DNA of 13,769 bases from CAKPSH01 sp964634355 (GTDB lineage: Bacteria > Bacillota > Clostridia > TANB77 > CAG-508). Both the position numbers and the translations under genes were made by a program. The notes under the pieces are model-generated. The model was not told the DNA's origin. It saw only the letters and a program-made list of their open reading frames with translations, and made no database searches. Location: contig CAZWIF010000035.1 of assembly GCA_964634355.1 (NCBI GenBank), positions 1 through 13,769 of the forward strand, in the 5' to 3' direction. Of this stretch, positions 1 to 8,385 are shown one piece after another; the stretch's first letter is position 1, and every line of letters begins with the position of its first letter.

Positions 1-1240
1 TCATTTCTTGAATTGCTCTCATTACACCAATTTTACCATATTCATATGTAAGTCCTCCTTGCATGAATGCAACAAATGGTGGTCTTATTGGTCCATCACA
101 ACTTAGTTCTATCGAAGATCCTTGTGTAAAACTTCCGCTTGCCATTATAATTTTATCTGCGTATCCAGGCATATCAGATGGTATAGGTTCATAATATGAA
201 TTAATAGCTGAACCAAATTGGATGCCTTTACAGTATTTAATCATATCCTCTGCATTTCCAAATTCTATTGTTTGAACAATATCTGAACGATGTGAATTAT
301 ATTTTGGTGATACTTTATATCCTATTTTTTCCAGCACTGCACTAGCAAGTATCGCAGTTTTTAAACTGCTTGCTACAACACTTGGTGCAAAATATATCCC
401 TTGTAAAAACATTCTATTAGCTCCATTCGTTGGTCCAACTTCTTTTCCTTGTCCAGGACTTGTTAATCTTTCTCCAGCCAATTCAACTAATTCTTTTTTT
501 CCTGCAATATATCCTCCATTAGAAGCAATTCCACCTCCTAAGTTCTTTATTAGAGAACCTACTATGATGTCTGCTCCAACCTCTAATGGTGTAACTGTTT
601 CTACAAATTCACAATAACAATTATCTATCATTATAATTACTTCATTATTCACTTTTCTAATTTCCGAAATAATGTCTTTTAATTTTTCAATTGAAATAGC
701 ATCTCTTAATGAATATCCTCTTGAGCGCTGTATATGTACTAATTTTACATTTCCCTGTGATACTCTTTCTATTATTTTTTTTGTATTAAAATCATCATTT
801 ACTAACTCTATTTGTTCATATTTTATTCCAAAAGATTTTAGTGAACTCGCATTTTCTTCAATGCCAATTACAGTATCTAAAGTATCATATGGCTTTCCTG
901 TTATAGCTAACATTACATCATTTGGTCTTAAAAATGCAAATAAAGCTACTGTCAACGCATGAGTACCTGAAACTATCTGTGTTCTGACCAATGCATCTTC
1001 AGCTTTCAACACATCTGCAAAAACGTTTTCTACACATTCTCTTCCAATATCATCATATCCATACCCTGTTGTTGATGTAAAATGTACATCTGATACTTTA
1101 TACTTTTGGAAAGCACTTAATACTCTCATACTATTGTATTCTGAATTTTTATCAACTTCTTCTAGCATAGGTTTTATTTCTTTTTCTATATCATTTATTA
1201 ATTTTTCTGTTTCAACCCTTATTCCCAATTCCTCGTACAT
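1..1240 (-). CDS. Methionine gamma-lyase / aluminium-resistance family PLP enzyme (3' end cut by window edge)
   Basis: My reading of the minus strand from ATG at 1240 stays open for 413 codons to the window edge, so only a short C-terminal tail should be missing. The protein looks like the fold-type I PLP enzymes annotated as methionine gamma-lyase family or aluminium resistance protein (YnbB-like). Visible marks are TSTTGYGYDDIGRE near residue 55, SGTHAL (91-96), IDNCYCEF with D206, and GSLIKNLGGG, where K232 is the probable Schiff-base lysine. An AAAGGA ribosome binding site lies 7 bases upstream (1248-1253). It starts 31 bases after the WG1 stop with no terminator between, so the two are probably co-transcribed. 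Family membership is confident; the true substrate (C-S lyase on methionine, cysteine or another amino acid) is not shown by the sequence. Confidence 0.88.
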   Translation of the reverse strand, partial: MYEELGIRVETEKLINDIEKEIKPMLEEVDKNSEYNSMRVLSAFQKYKVSDVHFTSTTGYGYDDIGRECVENVFADVLKAEDALVRTQIVSGTHALTVALFAFLRPNDVMLAITGKPYDTLDTVIGIEENASSLKSFGIKYEQIELVNDDFNTKKIIERVSQGNVKLVHIQRSRGYSLRDAISIEKLKDIISEIRKVNNEVIIMIDNCYCEFVETVTPLEVGADIIVGSLIKNLGGGIASNGGYIAGKKELVELAGERLTSPGQGKEVGPTNGANRMFLQGIYFAPSVVASSLKTAILASAVLEKIGYKVSPKYNSHRSDIVQTIEFGNAEDMIKYCKGIQFGSAINSYYEPIPSDMPGYADKIIMASGSFTQGSSIELSCDGPIRPPFVAFMQGGLTYEYGKIGVMRAIQEM

Positions 1241-1271
1241 TCTTCTTTCCTTTCATTTTGCATTCTAATCT

Positions 1272-2837
1272 CTAATCCTCTAGAGCGTAATATACCTGTG
1301 AATACCCATAATAACTTTTTATATAATCTCCAATTGTATCTGGAGCTTCTGTTGATGATTCTAACGCTGTCTTTTCATTAATGATTTGCCCTTCCATATC
1401 TATATAAATAGTTGTATCATCATTATATAATTTCATATAAGTATCTTTTATATCTAGCTCTGCATCACTTAAGCAAGCAATTTGTTCCAAATCTCTCGAA
1501 TAAATCTCTATTACTCCATTTGTCATATCCTCTGTCTTTATCAGCTCTGTATTAGAAATTTTATTAATTATTGTATATTGGAAATCTAAAATCATCTCCC
1601 CATTTGTATTGATTATTCCTAATCCACTTTCATTTTTATATACTGAGAAGTAATCATCAAACATATATTCAGCATATACATAATTATTATCAATTAGTAC
1701 ATTTAAATCCTTATCAACAACTCCATACAATCCATTACCATCAATAGAAATATAATAATCTCCATTGCCAACTGGTATCAATGAAGTAAACCCTGTTGTA
1801 ACCTCTTTCCCTTCAGTTGTAAAATAACTAATATCACTTCCCGTTTTTGCATAAATATATATGCCATTAAATTGCACAGTTTTATAATTTATTGGAAGAA
1901 TTTCATCTCCAGTCAAAGTATATACACCATACTTAGTTCCTTTATTAACTATTAATAAATTATTAGTAGAGTTATAGGTTAAACCCTGATATTTAAAATC
2001 TATAATCACATCTTTATTTTTCAATAATCCATATTGTCCATTATTACTTGCAATAAAATAAATATCATTACTTTCTATATCTGTAATTCTATCTATACGG
2101 TTATATTCAATGTCAAGAATTTCTTCTCCTGAATTTGATATATATCCATATCTGTAACCTTCATCTGTTGTCATACAAACTATATATCCTGATTTCGTAT
2201 AACCTTCACCATCTATATAATATTTATCTCCCTCTATGCCATCATATTTAATATCAACCAATTTTGTACCATTTATATTTATTACTCCATATTTATCATC
2301 AAGCTTTACAATAAGCTCTCCCTCTTTATATTTTAATCCACCTATATCATCATATATCGCTTTAATAATTCTATTTCCTTCAAAATCAACTAATCCATAC
2401 TGTCCATTTACCTCAAACTTTAACACATTTTTTTCATATGGTAATGATGTAACAATCCCCTCTAAATCAATTGCTTCTACATTATCATAGATAGTAAATA
2501 TTTCTTTACCATTCTCATCCAAAATCGTATTTTTTGTATCTCCCTCATTTGAACAAATAAAAACACCCTTTGTTGGATTTGGTATTATAATCTCATCATA
2601 TTTTGTATCAATTAAAATATTTCCTTTTGTATCAATTACACCATATTTGCCATTTGCATGTAAAAGAAAATATTGATATTCAATTTCAGCAATTTCCTCA
2701 ATTTCATAATTTCTTAATTCCTGTTCTCTATTCCTTAAAGCCACTACAACGCCAACTACTATTATCAGTAGCACTATAATTGCCACACATATTCCTATAG
2801 TTTTTTTCCTATTATTAATTAATTTCATTCGATTCAT
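1272..2837 (-). CDS. WG1: membrane-anchored WG-repeat protein, 521 aa
   Basis: The reading frame is open up to 2900, but the extra 21 codons run through a consensus promoter. I therefore place the start at ATG 2837, which has AAGGAG (2848-2853) 10 bases upstream. The protein has a basic N-terminus (MNRMKLINNRKK), one membrane segment at about residues 13-34, then about eight degenerate WG repeats from about 60 to 425. Examples are GKYGVIDTKGNILIDTKYDE, GQYGLVDFEGNRIIKAIYDD and DKYGVININGTKLVDIKYDG. The final ~100 residues are acidic and lack clear repeats. The topology predicts a short cytoplasmic tail and an extracellular repeat domain. WG repeats are thought to be binding scaffolds, but their ligands are mostly unknown. 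It is a clear paralog of WG2 (4904-6415). No catalytic motif is visible. Confidence 0.85.
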   Translation of the reverse strand: MNRMKLINNRKKTIGICVAIIVLLIIVVGVVVALRNREQELRNYEIEEIAEIEYQYFLLHANGKYGVIDTKGNILIDTKYDEIIIPNPTKGVFICSNEGDTKNTILDENGKEIFTIYDNVEAIDLEGIVTSLPYEKNVLKFEVNGQYGLVDFEGNRIIKAIYDDIGGLKYKEGELIVKLDDKYGVININGTKLVDIKYDGIEGDKYYIDGEGYTKSGYIVCMTTDEGYRYGYISNSGEEILDIEYNRIDRITDIESNDIYFIASNNGQYGLLKNKDVIIDFKYQGLTYNSTNNLLIVNKGTKYGVYTLTGDEILPINYKTVQFNGIYIYAKTGSDISYFTTEGKEVTTGFTSLIPVGNGDYYISIDGNGLYGVVDKDLNVLIDNNYVYAEYMFDDYFSVYKNESGLGIINTNGEMILDFQYTIINKISNTELIKTEDMTNGVIEIYSRDLEQIACLSDAELDIKDTYMKLYNDDTTIYIDMEGQIINEKTALESSTEAPDTIGDYIKSYYGYSQVYYALED

Positions 2838-2871
2838 CAAATAACAACTCCTTCTCGTATTATTTATAATT

Positions 2872-2900
2872 ATTATATTATACACGAAAAAAAATATCAA
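2872..2900 (-). promoter_or_regulatory. Sigma-A type promoter of WG1
   Basis: On the minus strand, TTGATA (2895-2900) is followed by a 17-base spacer and TATAAT (2872-2877). This is near consensus for both hexamers and spacing. Transcription would begin near 2865, leaving a leader of about 28 bases before the ATG at 2837. It also rules out a start at 2900. Confidence 0.72.
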
Positions 2901-2904
2901 TATA

Positions 2905-2930
2905 CAAATTCTAATTTTCTTAGGAATTTG
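2905..2930. promoter_or_regulatory. Inverted repeat just upstream of the WG1 -35 box, possible operator
   Basis: CAAATTC (2905-2911) and GAATTTG (2924-2930) form a perfect 7-base inverted repeat with a 12-base gap. It lies immediately upstream of the WG1 -35 hexamer, a position where an activator or repressor could bind. In such AT-rich DNA it may be chance. Confidence 0.25.
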
Positions 2931-2980
2931 TTACAGGATAATGGTTTTTATATTTATTTACTATGAGAAAGCAAGATAAA

Positions 2981-3021
2981 TAAATAAAAAAAATGAACTC
3001 GAGAGTTCATTTTTTTATTTA
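2981..3021 (-). terminator. Rho-independent terminator after the pilin-like gene
   Basis: Near-perfect inverted repeat centred on GAACTC (2995-3000) and GAGTTC (3003-3008). It is flanked by an A-run on the left and a T-run on the right, so the arms extend to about 20 bases with a single bulge. Reading the minus strand gives stem, loop, stem and a U-tract, placed 8 bases after the TAG at 3029. The symmetry would also allow termination on the plus strand, but no plus-strand gene lies before it. Confidence 0.88.
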
Positions 3022-3028
3022 TATAATT

Positions 3029-3592
3029 CTAATTTGATGTTGCTTGATATCCTTCTGCAGATGTTACAACTAGTCTAGCATATGAGCCATTTATTGCCCC
3101 TTCCTCTGCTCCTGTTAAACCATATATGAATTTTATCATTGTCTGATAAAACGTCTCATTTATATTTTCTGCACTTGCTTCTATATAATCACCTGCTTCT
3201 AGTTTTATTACTCCATCATCTGAAGTTGCAAACGCCTCTTCAATCTGTGTTGTATATTTAACATAGTATACATTTTCACCTATTTTTATTGAATCAGATA
3301 CATTTGATGATGTTTTCTTGGCAGGGTTCTCGTCAAGATAATATATTGTTATATTTGTTTCATATGCATTCCCTGTCGAATCTAATTCTTCCAATAATTG
3401 GTCATAATCAGCTTGAGTTACTTTTGCTGTTTCTGCTACATGGTCTACAAACTTTGTTATTGCTGATTGCACAGTTTGAGATGATGTTATATCATTCCTT
3501 GCCGCTATTGACATTATAGGAACTACAAAAATCAATACTCCAGCTATTACTATTATTATTACTGTTATAAACGCATTTGATACTTCTGTCAT
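3029..3592 (-). CDS. Small single-pass membrane protein, TadE/pilin-like (uncertain), 187 aa
   Basis: The frame can be opened at GTG 3601, but that codon overlaps the ribosome binding site AAGGAG (3601-3606). ATG 3592 sits 8 bases after it and is the better start. The protein has six polar residues, a hydrophobic segment at about residues 7-31, then an amphipathic stretch and a beta-rich soluble domain. The stretch TQADYDQLLEELDSTGNAYE (about 60-80) recalls TadE-like and other pseudopilin-type proteins of Clostridia, where the N-terminal helix anchors a pilus-like subunit. No tad assembly genes are present, and there is no type IV prepilin cleavage motif (G then F/E) that I can see. It has its own promoter and terminator, so it is probably monocistronic. 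Role unknown. Confidence 0.72.
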   Translation of the reverse strand: MTEVSNAFITVIIIVIAGVLIFVVPIMSIAARNDITSSQTVQSAITKFVDHVAETAKVTQADYDQLLEELDSTGNAYETNITIYYLDENPAKKTSSNVSDSIKIGENVYYVKYTTQIEEAFATSDDGVIKLEAGDYIEASAENINETFYQTMIKFIYGLTGAEEGAINGSYARLVVTSAEGYQATSN

Positions 3593-3660
3593 TTTTCTCA
3601 CTCCTTTTCATTATATATTTCTATATTTGCTAATTTGTTTTCTCATAATCCTCTTCTTAT

Positions 3661-3689
3661 ATTTTACCATATTATGTAATTTTTTTCAA
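3661..3689 (-). promoter_or_regulatory. Promoter of the pilin-like gene, overlapping the tatD stop codon
   Basis: Minus-strand TTGAAA (3684-3689), a 17-base spacer and TAAAAT (3661-3666). The -35 hexamer overlaps the TGA stop of tatD at 3686-3688. The expected leader is about 60 bases to the ATG at 3592. No terminator separates it from tatD, so read-through is also possible. Confidence 0.6.
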
Positions 3690-4456
3690 CTTCTATATAC
3701 ATTTATTCCATTTTGATATGTAATTTTTGCTATTTCTTCTAGACTTTTTTCTTTTATTTCGGCTATCTTCTGTGCCGTAAATTTTATATTTCTTGAGTCA
3801 TTTCTTTTTCCCCTATTAGGCTCTGGGCTTAAATATGGGCAATCGGTTTCTATCAATATTCTATCATCAGGTATCATTTTTATTAAGTCTGTGTTTTTTG
3901 TATTTTTAAATGTTATTGGTCCTGCACAAGATATGTATAATCCTGCATTTAAACCAGTCTGTATCAAATCTTTATTTAACACACAACAGTGTAATATTCC
4001 AGAAAACTGTGGTTTATTATTTTTTAAAATCTCTATTGTATCCATTACCGCATGTCTTGAATGAATAACAATTGGGAGTTTTAATTCATTTGCCAACTCA
4101 ATCTGCTTAATAAAAGCAAATTTTTGCAATTCCATATTTTCTTTTTCCCAATAATAATCTAATCCAATCTCCCCTATTGCAACTACTTTTTTATCTGATG
4201 CCATTTCTTTTATTTTCGCAATTTGTTCTAATATTTCTTCTTTTGTTTTACCTATATCACATGGATGAATTCCAACAGCAGCATAGATAAATTCATGTTC
4301 TTTTGCTATATCAATTGCAAGCTTTGATTTTTCTATATCATATCCTATTACAACAGCCTTCGTTACTCCTTCTTCATAAATCTTTTTTATAATTTCTTCT
4401 CTATCTTCATTATACTTATCATCATTATAATGTGAATGAGTATCGAAAAACTCCAT
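3686..4456 (-). CDS. tatD: TatD family metal-dependent deoxyribonuclease, 256 aa
   Basis: TatD enzymes are cytoplasmic TIM-barrel hydrolases acting on DNA 3' ends and are linked to DNA quality control and repair. All the expected metal ligands are visible: H7 and H9 in FDTHSHYND, E96 in GEIGLDYYW, H132 in IVIHSRHA, H156 in GILHCC, and D205 in IETDCPYLSPEPNRGKRND. Length matches the family (about 255-265). The usual HCFSGS segment reads HCCVLN here, a local divergence right after metal ligand H156. The start at ATG 4456 has AGGAG 11 bases upstream. It follows acpS by 52 bases without a visible terminator or strong promoter, so it is probably the last gene of WG2-acpS-tatD. Confidence 0.93.
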   Translation of the reverse strand: MEFFDTHSHYNDDKYNEDREEIIKKIYEEGVTKAVVIGYDIEKSKLAIDIAKEHEFIYAAVGIHPCDIGKTKEEILEQIAKIKEMASDKKVVAIGEIGLDYYWEKENMELQKFAFIKQIELANELKLPIVIHSRHAVMDTIEILKNNKPQFSGILHCCVLNKDLIQTGLNAGLYISCAGPITFKNTKNTDLIKMIPDDRILIETDCPYLSPEPNRGKRNDSRNIKFTAQKIAEIKEKSLEEIAKITYQNGINVYRS

Positions 4457-4508
4457 TTTTATTATCTCTCCTTTTTGGACACAAATCTAATTGTAGAAAA
4501 ATAACTTT

Positions 4509-4886
4509 TTAATCTTCTATCTCAGCTACTACCATTGCTGTTGCATATTTTTTGCAATGAGAAAGACTTATATCAATCCTCTTTAGTCCTTTTATTTTAA
4601 AATTCAAAATTTTTACACTTGGTCTTCCATTTATATCATTCATTATTTCTGCATTTTGCCATCCTATGCTATATTTATCATCTAAAGCTTTAGAAACTGC
4701 TTTGAATATTGCCTCTTTTGCGGCAAATCTTGCAGCGTAATGTTGATATTTTACATTATTTTTGCTCTCGCAATATTTTATCTCATTTGGTGTGAAAATT
4801 TTGTTTACAAATGCATCTCCTAGATTTTCAATTGACTGTTTTATTCTTTCGATTTCAATAATATCAGTTCCACAAAATGTTTTCAT
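4509..4886 (-). CDS. acpS: Holo-[acyl-carrier-protein] synthase, 125 aa
   Basis: AcpS transfers 4'-phosphopantetheine from CoA to a serine of apo-ACP and so activates the carrier for fatty acid synthesis. It is a cytoplasmic trimer with Mg2+ at the subunit interface. The sequence shows the two signature motifs, GTDIIEIERI with metal ligand D8, and RFAAKEAIFKA with E58, followed by LSHCKKYATAMVVAE at the end. Length is normal for the family. The ATG at 4886 lies 17 bases after the WG2 stop, with a short AGAGG ribosome binding site, so translation is probably tied to the WG2 transcript. In many Bacillota the neighbours are alr or the NAD(P)HX repair gene; neither is here. Confidence 0.95.
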   Translation of the reverse strand: MKTFCGTDIIEIERIKQSIENLGDAFVNKIFTPNEIKYCESKNNVKYQHYAARFAAKEAIFKAVSKALDDKYSIGWQNAEIMNDINGRPSVKILNFKIKGLKRIDISLSHCKKYATAMVVAEIED

Positions 4887-4903
4887 CTCTAACCTCTATC
4901 AAT

Positions 4904-6415
4904 CTAATTCATATCTGTATAGTATTCTGCACCAATACCTTTATGCCATCTTCCTATAAAATCTATGCTTGTATTCTTATCTAAGTTATATGTTGGTTCT
5001 AATATAACTTCTCCTTTTGTATTTATAACACCCCATAATCCATCCTTCTTAATTCCAGCAAAACCATACTTATTAAATTCTGTAACCTCATCATATTCAT
5101 ATTTAACTACAACTTTTCCATTAGAATCTACAAATCCATATTTCCCTGATTGTTTATCTGAAAATAATGTATTGGTTGAAAATATTGATTTTGCGTCTTT
5201 TTCTTCAAATTTAAAATTATAGTATTTATGAGTTCCTCCTATAATTACTTCCATATATTCATCATTTACTTCAATTGAATCCACGGTCAATTTTCGTGAC
5301 ATTGTCGAATCATATATATCATAGTTTTTATCAGATGTTTCCGCAATAACTATTCCAGCTGTTGTTTCGTATTTTATTTCTATATATTGAAAATCGATTT
5401 GAACTTCGTTATCTGAATTTATCACACCATATTTTCCATCTTTTTGTGCTATATAATAACTATTATTCATTATGATTAAATCATCATAGCTAGCTGCAAC
5501 TTTTTCTTCTAAGTATATATTAGTAATTCCATATTTTCCATTTTCTTTATATACAATAATTTCATCACTTACATCTTTTACATCTTCAAAACTTTTATCT
5601 AATAAAGTTTCTCCACTTTTATTTACTATTCTGTATCCTTCATCAATTTTTACTACATATTTGTCAGATGAATATATAGGTTTAATATCTAAATATATAT
5701 TTTCAAAAATAACAGTCTTATTGAAAGCTATTATTCCATAAAGTCCGCTATTATCAATGACAATATACCCATTCTTATAATCATTTCCTATTGCCAAAAT
5801 TTCTTTATACTCTACATTTATAATTATGTTTCCATCATAATCACATAATCCAACTTTATCATCTTTCTTTATTATTAAGCTATTATCAACTCCATTTAAT
5901 ACTGAAATTTCATCATAATCTATGTTAAGTAATTCATTGCCCTTCAAATCTATAAGTCCAAACTTTCCATCTTTCTCAACTATTAACGCATTATCTGCAT
6001 AATAAATTTCTCCATTTGAATCAACATTATCTATAAATTGAATATTATCATAACCACTTATAATAGTATTATTCTTTTCGTTTACTACCTTTGTTTTATA
6101 TGTTCCTTCATTATAATCTACATCATACGTACATATAAATATAGTTTGTGAACTATTGGGTATTATTGGCATTTCATCATATTGTGGTTCTATTACAACC
6201 TCTCCATTTGAATTTATTACTCCCCATTTTCCATCACTATATACTGAAAAGTAACTTGTTACAGCTATCTTACCATTTGAACTAATTCCATTTGTAACTA
6301 ACTTTTTAATTCCAACCACAAACATTATTATTACAATAAATAATACTATAACTGCAAATATCTTTTTATAATTTAATTTATTTTCATCATTATATCTTTT
6401 TGCTCTTCCTGCCAT
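4904..6415 (-). CDS. WG2: membrane-anchored WG-repeat protein, 503 aa
   Basis: The protein has a basic N-terminal tail (MAGRAKRYNDENKLNYKK), one membrane segment at about residues 19-37, then about nine degenerate WG repeats to about residue 477. Examples are GKWGVINSNGEVVIEPQYDE, GKFGLIDLKGNELLNIDYDE and GLWGVINTKGEVILEP. A short tail without repeats follows, containing FIGRWHKGIGAEYY. The repeat domain should lie outside the cell. GGAGG stands 7 bases before ATG 6415. It matches WG1 beyond the generic repeat: both have an YF motif before the first repeat, then IIPN, FIC and YDN in the same order. It is 88 bases downstream of glmS and 17 bases upstream of acpS. Binding partner and function are unknown. 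Confidence 0.86.
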   Translation of the reverse strand: MAGRAKRYNDENKLNYKKIFAVIVLFIVIIMFVVGIKKLVTNGISSNGKIAVTSYFSVYSDGKWGVINSNGEVVIEPQYDEMPIIPNSSQTIFICTYDVDYNEGTYKTKVVNEKNNTIISGYDNIQFIDNVDSNGEIYYADNALIVEKDGKFGLIDLKGNELLNIDYDEISVLNGVDNSLIIKKDDKVGLCDYDGNIIINVEYKEILAIGNDYKNGYIVIDNSGLYGIIAFNKTVIFENIYLDIKPIYSSDKYVVKIDEGYRIVNKSGETLLDKSFEDVKDVSDEIIVYKENGKYGITNIYLEEKVAASYDDLIIMNNSYYIAQKDGKYGVINSDNEVQIDFQYIEIKYETTAGIVIAETSDKNYDIYDSTMSRKLTVDSIEVNDEYMEVIIGGTHKYYNFKFEEKDAKSIFSTNTLFSDKQSGKYGFVDSNGKVVVKYEYDEVTEFNKYGFAGIKKDGLWGVINTKGEVILEPTYNLDKNTSIDFIGRWHKGIGAEYYTDMN

Positions 6416-6481
6416 CTAGATACCTCCAATGCCAATTTTATTTATTAAACTATATCATATTTTATTCTCATAGTACAGTAA

Positions 6482-6510
6482 TTTATAAAATATTTTCTTT
6501 TTTTATTCAA
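6482..6510 (-). promoter_or_regulatory. Candidate promoter of the WG2-acpS-tatD unit
   Basis: Minus-strand TTGAAT (6505-6510), a 17-base spacer and TATAAA (6482-6487), beginning inside the last codons of glmS. It leaves a leader of about 60 bases. A weaker alternative is a TATAGT hexamer nearer the gene. No terminator follows glmS, so read-through from glmS could also feed this unit. Confidence 0.5.
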
Positions 6511-8326
6511 CTGTTACTGATTTTGCCAAATTTCTTGGTTTGTCTACATCTAACTTCTTTACCTTTGCAATATAATATGCAAGCAATTGCATTGGAATAA
6601 CAGATAAAACTGGAGAAAGTAATTTGTACGTGTCAGGAATATGAATAATGTGTTTAAAGCTAAACTGACTTAAATCCTGATTTGTAATTACTATTACATT
6701 AGCTCCTCTTGTAATCACCTCTTGTAAATTGCTAATAGTTTTATCCATAAGATTATTATCTGTGATAATCCCTATTACTATTGTCCCATTTTCAATAAGT
6801 GCTATAGGTCCATGCTTTAACTCTCCTGCTTGATATGCATCTGAATGAATATAAGATATTTCCTTCAACTTCAGAGATGCTTCTTTTGTAACAGGATAAT
6901 CAATTCCTCTTCCTATATAGAATACATCTTTATGATTATAAATTTCATTTGCAAGCTTTTTAATTTCATTCTCTACTTTTAAGGTCTCTTTTACTTTTGC
7001 TGGTAACCCTATAATTTCCTTTTTCATTACTTCAATTTCTTTGTTATCAATCTCAAGTATCTCTGCAAAATATATTGCTAATAAATCTAACAATACAACT
7101 TGACATGTGTATGCTTTTGTAGATGCTACTGCAATCTCAGGTCCAGCATGAGTATAAATCGTATATTCGGCCTCTCTTGTAATAGAACTTCCTATAACAT
7201 TAGTTATCGCCAAAGTAATAGCGCCTTTGGATTTTGCAAGTTTTAATGCTGCAATGGTATCTGCTGTTTCTCCAGATTGGCTTATAAATATGGCTAGTGT
7301 CTTTTCATCAACCTTTGGATTTCTATATCTGAACTCAGATGCAACTTCCACTTCTGTATCAATTTCTAAAATTCTTTCAAATACTGTTTTTGCTACTAAT
7401 CCTGCATGCATTGCTGTACCACATGCCACTAATTTTATTCTGTTTATATTTTTCAAGGTTTTTTTATCAAAATTTAATTCATTGAATGTACACTTTCCAT
7501 TGCTCTTCATTCCTTCATTTATTGTATCATTTATAGCTTTTGGCTGTTCAAATATTTCTTTAATCATATAATCTTCATAACCATCTTTTGAACCTGCTCT
7601 TTCATCCCATTCAATCTTTTCAATCTTTTTATCTACCTTATTTAAATCTTTATCATAGAAATTGATATTATCTCTAGTCATTTCTACAAATTCTCCGTCA
7701 GATAATAGATAAAAGTCTTTTGTGTATTCTAATACTGCTGGAATATCGGAAGCTATATATTTCTCATCTCCAGCAATTCCTATAACCATTGGGCTATCTT
7801 TTCTTGCAACTACTATTTTATCTGGGTCATCTTTAGAAATAACCTCAATTGCATAACTTCCTTTTAATTCCTTACATGCCATATTTACTGCTTTTAATAA
7901 ATTTTTTTCTTTTCTGAAATAATAATTAATCAAATTTGGTATAACCTCTGTATCTGTTTGTGATAAAAATTTGTATCCTTTGTTAATTAATTCTTCTCTA
8001 AGCTCATTATAATTCTCAATTATTCCATTATGTACAACCGCAAAAGTATTAGAATTATCTAAGTGTGGATGAGCATTTATTTTTGATGGTTCACCATGTG
8101 TTGCCCATCTAGTATGTGCAATTCCAATCGTTCCTTTTATATCATTTATTCCTTTTATATTGTATAAATTATTTACTCTTCCCCTATCCTTCATACAAAT
8201 TATATCTTTATTTTCTATTATTGCAATTCCTGCTGAATCATATCCTCTATATTCTAATTTTAAAAGACCATTTATTAAAACTTCATTTGCTCTCTTTTTT
8301 CCAATGTATCCAACAATTCCACACAT
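6503..8326 (-). CDS. glmS: Glutamine-fructose-6-phosphate aminotransferase (isomerising), 607 aa
   Basis: GlmS makes glucosamine-6-phosphate from fructose-6-phosphate and glutamine, the first step to UDP-GlcNAc for peptidoglycan. The frame opens at TTG 8329, but ATG 8326 is the real start: AGGAGG is 8 bases upstream, and Met removal then exposes the catalytic cysteine of MCGIVGYIG. The N-terminal glutaminase half shows HTRWATHGEPS and VVHNGIIENY. The isomerase half has two SIS domains with SQSGETADTIAALK and GELKHGPIALIE, and the conserved end KPRNLAKSVTVE. Length is typical. It has its own promoter after the amylase gene. The 84-base leader is too short for, and shows no core of, the glmS ribozyme found before glmS in many Bacillota. 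Confidence 0.97.
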   Translation of the reverse strand: MCGIVGYIGKKRANEVLINGLLKLEYRGYDSAGIAIIENKDIICMKDRGRVNNLYNIKGINDIKGTIGIAHTRWATHGEPSKINAHPHLDNSNTFAVVHNGIIENYNELREELINKGYKFLSQTDTEVIPNLINYYFRKEKNLLKAVNMACKELKGSYAIEVISKDDPDKIVVARKDSPMVIGIAGDEKYIASDIPAVLEYTKDFYLLSDGEFVEMTRDNINFYDKDLNKVDKKIEKIEWDERAGSKDGYEDYMIKEIFEQPKAINDTINEGMKSNGKCTFNELNFDKKTLKNINRIKLVACGTAMHAGLVAKTVFERILEIDTEVEVASEFRYRNPKVDEKTLAIFISQSGETADTIAALKLAKSKGAITLAITNVIGSSITREAEYTIYTHAGPEIAVASTKAYTCQVVLLDLLAIYFAEILEIDNKEIEVMKKEIIGLPAKVKETLKVENEIKKLANEIYNHKDVFYIGRGIDYPVTKEASLKLKEISYIHSDAYQAGELKHGPIALIENGTIVIGIITDNNLMDKTISNLQEVITRGANVIVITNQDLSQFSFKHIIHIPDTYKLLSPVLSVIPMQLLAYYIAKVKKLDVDKPRNLAKSVTVE

Positions 8327-8356
8327 CAAAAAAACCTCCTATCATAAATATTATAT

Positions 8357-8385
8357 AATATACCACAAACACTAAAAAGTAGCAA
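8357..8385 (-). promoter_or_regulatory. Extended -10 promoter of glmS
   Basis: Minus-strand TTGCTA (8380-8385), a 17-base spacer and TATATT (8357-8362), preceded by TGG to give an extended -10 element. A 7-base inverted repeat, CCACAAA (8363-8369) and TTTGTGG (8401-8407), flanks the -35 box and enters the spacer. It might be an operator, but that is weak. Confidence 0.65.

Noticed and set aside
672..962. Plus-strand open frame of 96 codons
   Set aside because: It lies antisense to the PLP lyase gene, which has clear family motifs. The plus-strand frame has no ribosome binding site or recognisable product.
2838..2900. N-terminal 21-codon extension of WG1
   Set aside because: It runs through the -10 and -35 hexamers, and a good ribosome binding site serves the ATG at 2837 instead.
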